A DNA stretch of 64,000 nucleotides from contig CANNAM010000005.1 in the NCBI GenBank assembly GCA_947502595.1, forward strand, positions 62,001 through 126,000, written 5' to 3'. Positions 37,293-44,527 of the stretch are shown here, piece after piece (positions within the stretch are counted from its first letter, which is position 1; each line of letters starts with the position of its first letter). Below the pieces are notes generated by a model. The model did not search any database, was not told the origin of the DNA, and worked only from the letters and a program-made list of their open reading frames with translations. The stretch is from an uncultured Marinicella sp. GTDB taxonomy: Bacteria > Pseudomonadota > Gammaproteobacteria > Xanthomonadales > Marinicellaceae. The translations under genes were made by a program, and so were the position numbers.

Positions 37293-37417
37293 CTGAAAAG
37301 GTTGGTCGAGCCACATAGCTCGACCAACAAAGGTGTCATCATTCAGAGAATGAATTCACCTGTAGTCGTTACTGAGACTTTGACCATATCTCATAGATGT
37401 AACGACGTCTTACCCAC
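37293..37417 (-). ncRNA. candidate three-hairpin small RNA
   Basis: Read on the minus strand: hairpin A pairs GTCGTTAC (37406-37399) with GTAACGAC (37372-37365), extended by TGAGA/TCTCA past a five-base bulge, loop of 11. Hairpin B pairs AGGTG/CACCT with an inner CATTC/GAATG (37361-37331). Hairpin C is an 11-bp perfect stem, GTTGGTCGAGC/GCTCGACCAAC (37328-37301), followed by CTTTTC, so it can terminate. A -10 TACAAT (37429-37424) with TTCATT 17 bp upstream could start it. It lies between a cNMP-EAL gene and the glycine-zipper gene, both minus. It could instead be a 3' UTR or an attenuating leader of the latter. I match it to no known RNA family. Confidence 0.45.
37301..37328 (-). terminator. 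11-bp stem with CTTTTC tail
   Basis: The perfect 11-bp stem with a six-base loop lies 155 bp past the stop of the cNMP-EAL gene. The weak T-run after it fits a minus-strand terminator for that gene or for the candidate small RNA. Confidence 0.6.
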
Positions 37418-37482
37418 AAAAGTATTGTATGCAATTATTTATTAAAAATGAAGTGCTTATCTGCAAATAATTTGTTGGGTAA

Positions 37483-38631
37483 TCAGAACTGTAATTTCAG
37501 GGCTTCAGCTTCAGACATCGGTTTGCCAAAATAATAACCTTGACCAAAATCAAAATTCAAGGCTTTTAATGCAGTACAGGTGGGTTCATCTTCAACGCCT
37601 TCTGCCACCAATTGTGCACCTAAACTTTTAGCCATACTGGCGATGGATTTTAAAACAGTTTGGTAGCGAGCGTTTTTAAACATATTCATGATAAAGACTT
37701 GGTCGACTTTCAACACATCAAAATCCAGTTCAACCAATTGTTCCATACCTGAATGGCCTGTACCAAAATCATCAGCACATACTGGGAAGCCAATATTTCG
37801 GCACTTATCTAGCCATTGTTTTGCCAGCTTAAAGTCAACCACCATAGTTTCTGTAATTTCTAATTTAAGCCGTTGTGGACTGATGCCATTGGCTTTGGCT
37901 TTTTTCAACACTCGATTAAGAAAGCGTTCGTCATCCAGCTGCTTGGATGACACATTGATATTGATGAACACATGCTCAGGCAATTGAGTCAACACTTCAA
38001 GGGCACGAGTAAATACCAGATCGCCCACTTCAATGATTAAATCGGTTTCTTCAGCCAGTGTAATAAATTCCACTGGTGAAATAAAACCACGCTCTGGGTG
38101 CGTCCAGCGACTCAATGCCTCAAACCCTGCAATGCGGCCACTTTGGATGTCGCAAATGGGTTGAAACACAGTTTGAATTTCGCCATTATTGATGGCACTG
38201 CTTAACTCACTTTCAAGTTTGAATTTCGATAAACCTGCTTGTTCTATCACTGAAGCCACTTGATCTAACAAACTGTTCGACCCAGAACTGATGACTTGTT
38301 TAGGCAACATTGATCTGAACCTTTTCAACAACACACCAACCAAAGCCTTAACAATCGGATCGCTTTCTGTCAGTCGATTGGTTATTTGTTGAGTTTTAAC
38401 CTCCAACAAGGTTAAGTCGGTAAGTGCTCGTGCAGAAGTTGATCGTGGTGATTGATCCAAAACCCCCATCTCACCAAACAGCTCACCTTCACTAAGGATA
38501 TCAATAACAGTGTGATCGGATTGGAAAAATATTTCAACCTGACCATGTTCAATGATGTAAGCACAATCTGAACTGTCACCACCATGAAATATGATGTCTC
38601 CGGGTTGGAATTGCTTGATGTGATAACTCAT
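37483..38631 (-). CDS. cyclic-nucleotide-binding domain / EAL phosphodiesterase
   Basis: 382 residues. The N-terminal CRP-like fold (about 1-110) has the GELFGEMGVLDQSPRSTSA cassette of cNMP-binding domains. The EAL domain (about 150-382) has FEALSR (E171), ININVSS, LEITETM, DDFGTG, KVDQVF and VAEGVE, the metal- and substrate-binding set, so it should degrade cyclic di-GMP. A link between a cyclic nucleotide or another ligand and cyclic-di-GMP breakdown is implied. No membrane segment. It follows hppA by 122 bp. Confidence 0.9.
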   Translation of the reverse strand: MSYHIKQFQPGDIIFHGGDSSDCAYIIEHGQVEIFFQSDHTVIDILSEGELFGEMGVLDQSPRSTSARALTDLTLLEVKTQQITNRLTESDPIVKALVGVLLKRFRSMLPKQVISSGSNSLLDQVASVIEQAGLSKFKLESELSSAINNGEIQTVFQPICDIQSGRIAGFEALSRWTHPERGFISPVEFITLAEETDLIIEVGDLVFTRALEVLTQLPEHVFININVSSKQLDDERFLNRVLKKAKANGISPQRLKLEITETMVVDFKLAKQWLDKCRNIGFPVCADDFGTGHSGMEQLVELDFDVLKVDQVFIMNMFKNARYQTVLKSIASMAKSLGAQLVAEGVEDEPTCTALKALNFDFGQGYYFGKPMSEAEALKLQF

Positions 38632-38702
38632 GGTAACTGACCTTTAATAGCCACACAATATTAACGCAAGTGATTATGTTTGGCGACAAGAAAAGCAATT
38701 AA

Positions 38703-38725
38703 CCCGGTGACACAATACCACCGGG
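38703..38725 (-). terminator. hairpin after hppA
   Basis: CCCGGTG pairs with CACCGGG (7 bp, loop of 9), 30 bp past the hppA stop. On the minus strand it is followed by TTAATTGCTTTTC, a poor T-run, so efficiency is uncertain. Confidence 0.5.
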
Positions 38726-38753
38726 CTATTTTGAGCAGGACTTATAGACTGAT

Positions 38754-40799
38754 TCAGCCAAACAAACCAAAAGGTGTTTTAGCCAACAAAGGCGCTATCA
38801 CCAGTGACACAATGGCCATCACATTGATCAAAATATTCATTGCCGGACCAGAGGTGTCTTTGAATGGATCGCCCACCGTATCACCTACCACCACAGCTTT
38901 ATGAACATCTGAACCTTTACCGCCCAGGTTGCCCTTCTCTACATACTTTTTGGCGTTGTCCCAAGCGCCACCTGCATTGGCCATCATCAGCGCCATCAAC
39001 ACACAGGTAATTAAAGCACCACCCAACATACCGCCCAGTGCAGCTGCACCAAGTCCAAAACCAACCACTACTGGAGCCAGTACAGCCAATGCACCTGGAG
39101 CCATCATGCGTTTTAATGCTGCTTTGGTGGCAATATCAATACATTTTTTGCTGTCAGGTTTTGCAGTGCCTTCCATTAATCCCGGAATTTCTTTGAACTG
39201 CCGGCGGATTTCTTTAATCATATCAAAAGCAGCATCACCAACAGCACGCATCGTCATGGCCGACACGATGAAAGGGAAAATACCACCCAGGAACATGCCC
39301 ATCAGCACTTGCGGGTTGGCTATGTCTAAGGCAAAACCTTCCACTTGACTAGAAATGACTTGAATGAATGCGGCAATGATAGCCAGAGCTGCCAAGCCTG
39401 CAGCTCCAATAGCAAAACCTTTGCCAATAGCCGCTGTGGTGTTTCCTACTTCATCCAGACCATCGGTAATGGCCCGTGTTTCAGCACCCAAGCCAGCCAT
39501 TTCAGCAATACCACCGGCATTATCAGCAACCGGACCATAAGCATCAATGGCCATGGTAATGCCCACTGTGGCCAACATGCCGACCGCTGCTATACCCACG
39601 CCATAGACGCCAGCGCCTTCCGGTAAAATCAACGACGTACCAAAAATAATGGCCGCCAAGGTCATGACTGGAATAACCACTGATTCCATACCCACTGCTA
39701 AACCTGAAATCATCACAGTAGCGGGTCCTGTTTCACCCCCTTTGGCAATTTCTCGGACAGGTTTGCCACCAGTATAATATTCAGTAACTAAACCAATCAA
39801 CATACCACCTACAGCACCCAATACCACACAGTGCCATACAGTGCTTTGGATAGCTAGACTTGAAGTGGTGAAATAGGCCGCTAGGATGAACAATACTGTG
39901 GCACCCATGGTACCTAATCGCAAAGCAACATCTGGTTTTTTACTGGAAAATATTTTAACCAAAAATATACCCAATACTGAACAAAGCAGTCCGGTTGAGG
40001 CCAGCGCCAAAGGCAAAAACATCAAATCTTGTTGGCGCTCAGCAATCTGTGAATACAGGCCCACTGACATGGTTGAGGCAATAGCAATACAAGCAATCAT
40101 AGAACCACAGTATGATTCAAAAATATCCGAGCCCATACCAGCCACATCTCCTACGTTGTCACCCACATTATCGGCGATGACGCCTGGATTACGGGGGTCA
40201 TCCTCAGGGATTCCAGCTTCTACTTTACCTACTAAGTCAGCACCCACATCGGCGCTTTTGGTAAAGATACCTCCACCCACACGTGAGAACAATGCCACCA
40301 CAGATGCACCCATACCAAAGCCATGAATTGATTCAACCGTATGTGGATCACCACCAAATAACAGATACAGTATTCCCAAGCCCAATAAACCCATAGCTGC
40401 TACTGTTAAACCCATGATTGAGCCACCATAAAATGCCACAGACAGTGCCTTTGCCGCACCGTGTTCATTGGCTGCAACTGTGGTTCTTACGTTGGCTTTG
40501 GTGGCAGAGAACATGCCGAAATATCCCGCTATACCTGAACAAAATGCACCCAATACGAATGCGAAAGGCGTATGCCAATCACCAAAACCGATGTACAGGC
40601 CAATCAAAATGACTACCACAAAGATCAACAATAAGGTATATTCACGGCGCATAAATACCATGGCACCGTCGTGTATTTCTTGTGCAATTTCCTTGACCTT
40701 ACCTTCACCTGCTGGCATTTTGCTGACCATCAAATAAATGACCAATGCCATGAACAGCCCAAATCCACCCACAATCAGCGGGATTATCTCTTGATTCAT
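38754..40799 (-). CDS. hppA: membrane-bound cation-pumping pyrophosphatase
   Basis: 681 residues from ATG 40799, which has AGAGGA upstream; a frame extension of 13 codons is rejected. About 16 membrane helices. The catalytic segments DVGADLVGKVEAGIPEDDPRNPGVIADNVGDNVGD (seen in parts) and DAYGPVADNAGGIAEM bind Mg-pyrophosphate. The GNTTAAIGKG segment has Ala where potassium-independent enzymes have Lys (GNTTKA). This predicts the potassium-dependent subfamily, which includes H+ and Na+ pumps; I cannot tell which from motif reading. The enzyme captures energy from pyrophosphate at the inner membrane. Confidence 0.95.
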   Translation of the reverse strand: MNQEIIPLIVGGFGLFMALVIYLMVSKMPAGEGKVKEIAQEIHDGAMVFMRREYTLLLIFVVVILIGLYIGFGDWHTPFAFVLGAFCSGIAGYFGMFSATKANVRTTVAANEHGAAKALSVAFYGGSIMGLTVAAMGLLGLGILYLLFGGDPHTVESIHGFGMGASVVALFSRVGGGIFTKSADVGADLVGKVEAGIPEDDPRNPGVIADNVGDNVGDVAGMGSDIFESYCGSMIACIAIASTMSVGLYSQIAERQQDLMFLPLALASTGLLCSVLGIFLVKIFSSKKPDVALRLGTMGATVLFILAAYFTTSSLAIQSTVWHCVVLGAVGGMLIGLVTEYYTGGKPVREIAKGGETGPATVMISGLAVGMESVVIPVMTLAAIIFGTSLILPEGAGVYGVGIAAVGMLATVGITMAIDAYGPVADNAGGIAEMAGLGAETRAITDGLDEVGNTTAAIGKGFAIGAAGLAALAIIAAFIQVISSQVEGFALDIANPQVLMGMFLGGIFPFIVSAMTMRAVGDAAFDMIKEIRRQFKEIPGLMEGTAKPDSKKCIDIATKAALKRMMAPGALAVLAPVVVGFGLGAAALGGMLGGALITCVLMALMMANAGGAWDNAKKYVEKGNLGGKGSDVHKAVVVGDTVGDPFKDTSGPAMNILINVMAIVSLVIAPLLAKTPFGLFG

Positions 40800-40882
40800 A
40801 TGTTTTCCTCTTTTTGCTTTTGCAACAGCTTTTGTCAAGCTTCATCGACACAGCTGAAGTCAGTTTTTAGTTATTGAGATCA

Positions 40883-40896
40883 CGCGATACATCGCG
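40883..40896. promoter_or_regulatory. inverted repeat upstream of hppA
   Basis: CGCGAT-AC-ATCGCG lies 84 bp before the hppA ATG in AT-rich DNA. It could bind a dimeric regulator or form a short leader hairpin. Confidence 0.3.
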
Positions 40897-41003
40897 CACC
40901 TCATTAATCTTAACATATTTACAGCATTCTTGAAGCTTGAAAACCCTGTTCACTTAGGTTATTTATTGCCAACAAAACAACCCCACAGATGCTCAATTAA
41001 TCA

Positions 41004-41032
41004 TCTACATTCAGTGTTTGAAAGCTTATAAT
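41004..41032 (+). promoter_or_regulatory. promoter of lgt
   Basis: TCTACA (41004-41009), 17 bp, TATAAT (41027-41032), 33 bp before the lgt ATG. Confidence 0.6.
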
Positions 41033-41065
41033 AGTCGCACCACTGAACATTGAATTGATACTCCC

Positions 41066-41929
41066 ATGGCAAACCTTTATCCTGTTGTAGACTTTGACCC
41101 AGTTTTTTTATCTTTAGGCCCATTGACTATACACTGGTATGGCGTCACCTATTTAATCGGATTTGCATGCTATTACCTGCTGGGACAGTACCGATTAAAG
41201 CATTATCCCAGCACTTGGGACAGCAACCAATTGTCTGATTTTTTATTCTATGGCGCGATTGGCATCATCGCCGGCGGTCGCTTAGGGTGGGTGCTTTTTT
41301 ATAACGACACTTCATTGATTGCAGATCCCACGTTACCATTCAGGGTTTGGGAAGGCGGCATGTCTTTTCATGGTGGTTTAATCGGTGTGATTATTGCCAT
41401 GCTGTATTTCAAACAAAAATCTAAAAAATCATTTTTTGAAATCAGTGACTTTATCGTACCGTTGGTACCTACCGGGATACTGGCAGTGCGCATCGGTAAT
41501 TTTTTGAACGGCGAACTGTGGGGTCGATTGTCTCAACAACCTTGGTCTATGTTGTTTCCTGATTCATTACCTACCCATTTACACCCAAATAACATGGCTG
41601 CTGATGCTTGGCAAAACATGTATGAACAAGGACAGTTGGATGTATTCGCACGACACCCCTCAGCTTTGTACGAAGCCTTTGGCGAAGGACTCATAACTTT
41701 TATAGTGGTTTGGGTAGTTGCCCATTTTGCTCGACAGCGTGGCACAGTGTCTGCGGCCTTCTTACTCAGTTATGGTACCGCCCGTTTTGTGGTTGAGTTT
41801 TTCCGTGAGCCAGATGCCAACCGTGGCTTCGTTGCATTTGATTGGATGACCATGGGACATATGCTGACCCTACCTATACTCGCTTTTGGTTTATGGATAC
41901 TTTTCAGGCAACGAGCCAAGCAGCCATAA
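41066..41929 (+). CDS. lgt: prolipoprotein diacylglyceryl transferase
   Basis: Transfers diacylglycerol from phosphatidylglycerol to the lipobox Cys of prolipoproteins at the inner membrane. The protein has 287 residues with about seven membrane helices. IHWYGVTYLIGF, GGRLGWVLFY, the WEGGMSFHGGLIGV motif, RIGNFLNGELWGR and HPSALYEAF are the conserved segments. It stands alone; the convergent gspN ends 15 bp away. The lipase lipoprotein in this window is a likely substrate. Confidence 0.97.
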   Translation: MANLYPVVDFDPVFLSLGPLTIHWYGVTYLIGFACYYLLGQYRLKHYPSTWDSNQLSDFLFYGAIGIIAGGRLGWVLFYNDTSLIADPTLPFRVWEGGMSFHGGLIGVIIAMLYFKQKSKKSFFEISDFIVPLVPTGILAVRIGNFLNGELWGRLSQQPWSMLFPDSLPTHLHPNNMAADAWQNMYEQGQLDVFARHPSALYEAFGEGLITFIVVWVVAHFARQRGTVSAAFLLSYGTARFVVEFFREPDANRGFVAFDWMTMGHMLTLPILAFGLWILFRQRAKQP

Positions 41930-41944
41930 AACAACGGTTTGAAC

Positions 41945-42706
41945 TTAATAAAAACCAGCTAAATTCAACCTTCTGCCACCACCTCTGCGTGCATCACCAA
42001 CAGAGTTAAGCACTGCATCAAGCTCATAAAACCCAGCTTTAGGAATGATGTCCAAACTCAATTGCCACCTGCGGGGTTGGATGATCAGTGAACCGGTCAC
42101 GCTGAGCGCATTGGATTGGCTACTGAAGTTACCTATAATACTGCCAGTGGCCTTGGTTTCAAAATCCAAACTTACGGTACCTAAATCAGTTTGTGTGGGG
42201 CTGACCAGCTTAAAGTCCTGTAACGTAATACTGCCTTCAATGCGTTCAAAACCATCGTTTTTATTGTATTCAACTTGATTTAAATTGACCTGCGCATAAC
42301 CATCCAACTGACCGTATCTCAGCTGCAGGAAAGGTTTTATCAAACGCCAATCTATAAAACCATTTACCCGCTTAAATGACTGAGTCTCAGGGGTGATTTT
42401 ACGTAAGTCAAAAGTGAGGTCATAATGTTCTTTATACACCCTGACTTTGCCACCCACCCCTTTTATTGAGTTTGGATACAACAGCCATTCTGCTTGCCCC
42501 ATGGGTCCTGACATATAGGTCAAGGATTGCGCACTGCCCTTAACTGCACTGCCGCTGATACCGCTTAATTGCAGCGGCTTGATATATGTTTTGATGTGAT
42601 CGTAATATAAATTCAAGGGCGCAACGGCAACAGTAACCACTGCCAACACCACCAATATCATTACAAATTTAATTAATTTACCGAGTCGGTCACTGGTACT
42701 TAACAT
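41945..42706 (-). CDS. gspN: type II secretion protein N
   Basis: 253 residues with one N-terminal membrane helix (about 11-31) and a periplasmic beta-rich body. GspN is an accessory subunit present in some type II systems. Low sequence conservation, but it follows gspM with a one-base start-stop overlap, and the GSAVKGSAQSLTY and GRRLNLAGFY-type C-terminal segments fit. No terminator is visible before the convergent lgt end. Confidence 0.82.
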   Translation of the reverse strand: MLSTSDRLGKLIKFVMILVVLAVVTVAVAPLNLYYDHIKTYIKPLQLSGISGSAVKGSAQSLTYMSGPMGQAEWLLYPNSIKGVGGKVRVYKEHYDLTFDLRKITPETQSFKRVNGFIDWRLIKPFLQLRYGQLDGYAQVNLNQVEYNKNDGFERIEGSITLQDFKLVSPTQTDLGTVSLDFETKATGSIIGNFSSQSNALSVTGSLIIQPRRWQLSLDIIPKAGFYELDAVLNSVGDARRGGGRRLNLAGFY

Positions 42707-43197
42707 TATTTTACTAACCTCATTCTGATGTTGGTTAACCCCAAAGCTGAGTCAACTACATTGATGTCAATTTGATCAACTTGGACGCCATATTGAGCAG
42801 CCATAACTTGGAGCCAATCAATCACTTGATCAAATGCCACACCTTGCAACCAAACTGACAAGCTGTCTTGATCGATTGGTTCTGTGCGGTTGACGTAGTC
42901 TTGAAGTTTGACCAAGCGCAATTGTTGGTCAACCCAAGAAGAAAAAGTAATCCCAGTTGGAATACCCTGTTTTTCTTGTATTGAAATAGTCACCATTGAA
43001 CCTGAGATGGTTTGCATCTGTTCTAATTGTTGTTGCAGTGTTGCTTTCACGGCAACTTGGGCATTGATGCGCTCAGTGACCGGCTTATACAGCATCACCC
43101 AACACAGCACCACCACAATCAAAATACCACCACCAGTTAATAAACGCTGTTCACTGTCGGTTAAATTATGGTACCACTTTTTCAGACTATCAGTCAT
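42706..43197 (-). CDS. gspM: type II secretion protein M
   Basis: 163 residues: short cytoplasmic head, a membrane helix (about 19-38), coiled coil, and a ferredoxin-like periplasmic domain, the GspM plan. It binds GspL in the inner-membrane platform. Its ATG overlaps the gspL stop (ATGA) and its stop overlaps gspN. Confidence 0.87.
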   Translation of the reverse strand: MTDSLKKWYHNLTDSEQRLLTGGGILIVVVLCWVMLYKPVTERINAQVAVKATLQQQLEQMQTISGSMVTISIQEKQGIPTGITFSSWVDQQLRLVKLQDYVNRTEPIDQDSLSVWLQGVAFDQVIDWLQVMAAQYGVQVDQIDINVVDSALGLTNIRMRLVK

Positions 43198-44369
43198 CGG
43201 CGCACCATAGAAATGATTGATTTAAAAGTGTTGTCATCACCTAACTCATTGACTCCTATTTGCACCATATAGTCAATGGCATATTGCTGCAAAAGCTGGT
43301 GAAAATCATTGATAACTGTCATAGTTGGCGCCACTATTTGCAACTCTACTTTTTGATCAACCAAACGTAAACCGGTGAGTTTGACTTGTTTTTGCTGCTG
43401 TACTGTCTGACCCAATTTATCTATGGCATCAATCAGTACATTGTTGCCTTGTGCAGACTGTGCAGATTGTAGCTGTAAACGTGATTGCAGGGCAGCAAAT
43501 GGATCAACCAATTCAGCCGCAGCAGCATTGGGAAAGTTCTCAACCAATATATTTTGTTGCTGTTGTTTGATGTCATCAATCGCTGCTTGCAAACTGTACC
43601 ACTGATACATTTGAATCATCACCCAACTGATGACCAATAAAGATGCCATCCATTTCACTTTACGCCAAGGATTAGGTTGATCAACCACATCCTGCGTTTT
43701 GAGTTCATCCACATACAGGTCTATCGCTGGGTGCTGTAACAAATGATCACAACAAACCGCGACACTGAGTTGCTGTTTTGCTGGCAGCTGTTGCTGACCA
43801 AGTAATTCTGTGTCATTACAGATGATGGTTTGTAGGTCTTGAGCAAATACCGGTAACAGCTGTTTTATCTGGGGGTTCGACACACGCATTGCTTGCGCTG
43901 TACCAAACCTAATCAAGGAACTGTTGCTATCTGACCATATTGTCACTGCACCTTCTAGGCTCGGTAGCCAATCAACTTCACTGTGGATAGAGGCCACACG
44001 CAAAGACTGTTGTGATATTTGTCGATTGAGCTCATTAAGGTGTGCTTTCTCAATGGCAATCACGTCTTGTGAACCGTCTTGATTAAGCTTGAAAGCAAAA
44101 TAGTTGCTTTCAACATCGTTACTCAACTCTTCTTCAATAGCAAACGGAATCGATTTGGCCAATAATTCAAGGTTTTTTGAAGCCACTTCAGTGCGGCTGT
44201 GATAAACCCAAGTAGCGGGTACCAGAATCAACCATTCATGTTGACTCAACCGATCATCAGACCAGTCACTGACATTCGTTTTGATCCAGTTTTGGCTGGC
44301 AGCATCTTGCTGGTAAATGCACAAAGGCTTACCGGCATGATCGATGCGTAAAATTGAATGTTTTAACAT
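43194..44369 (-). CDS. gspL: type II secretion protein L
   Basis: 391 residues from ATG 44369; a TTG ten codons upstream is less likely. It has a cytoplasmic actin-like domain (about 1-230) that binds the GspE ATPase, one membrane helix (about 250-268), then a periplasmic ferredoxin-like domain. It starts a gspL-gspM-gspN operon with overlapping genes. The rest of the machine (gspC-H) is not here; gspI-K lie at the right end of the window. Confidence 0.88.
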   Translation of the reverse strand: MLKHSILRIDHAGKPLCIYQQDAASQNWIKTNVSDWSDDRLSQHEWLILVPATWVYHSRTEVASKNLELLAKSIPFAIEEELSNDVESNYFAFKLNQDGSQDVIAIEKAHLNELNRQISQQSLRVASIHSEVDWLPSLEGAVTIWSDSNSSLIRFGTAQAMRVSNPQIKQLLPVFAQDLQTIICNDTELLGQQQLPAKQQLSVAVCCDHLLQHPAIDLYVDELKTQDVVDQPNPWRKVKWMASLLVISWVMIQMYQWYSLQAAIDDIKQQQQNILVENFPNAAAAELVDPFAALQSRLQLQSAQSAQGNNVLIDAIDKLGQTVQQQKQVKLTGLRLVDQKVELQIVAPTMTVINDFHQLLQQYAIDYMVQIGVNELGDDNTFKSIISMVRR

Positions 44370-44527
44370 GATAGTTTCTTTATGCGTTTTATACAGCAAC
44401 CTTGGTTTACAGCATTGAACTTAACAAGGCAGCAGTCAATGCCACGCGACATGACTGACACCTTGTTTAAGCTTTTATGCAAACCATCAGGTTCATGCAA
44501 TAATACCTGTATTTTAATTAGGGTATA

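Larger units (their letters stand above)
37171..37482. other. 312-bp intergenic region
   Basis: It contains the three-hairpin candidate RNA in its centre and its possible promoter. The 120 bp nearest the glycine-zipper gene must hold that gene's own promoter; I could not choose one. No protein gene was seen. Confidence 0.6.

Noticed and set aside
40800..40838. 13-codon N-terminal extension of hppA
   Set aside because: The AGAGGA site and family start point to ATG 40799.
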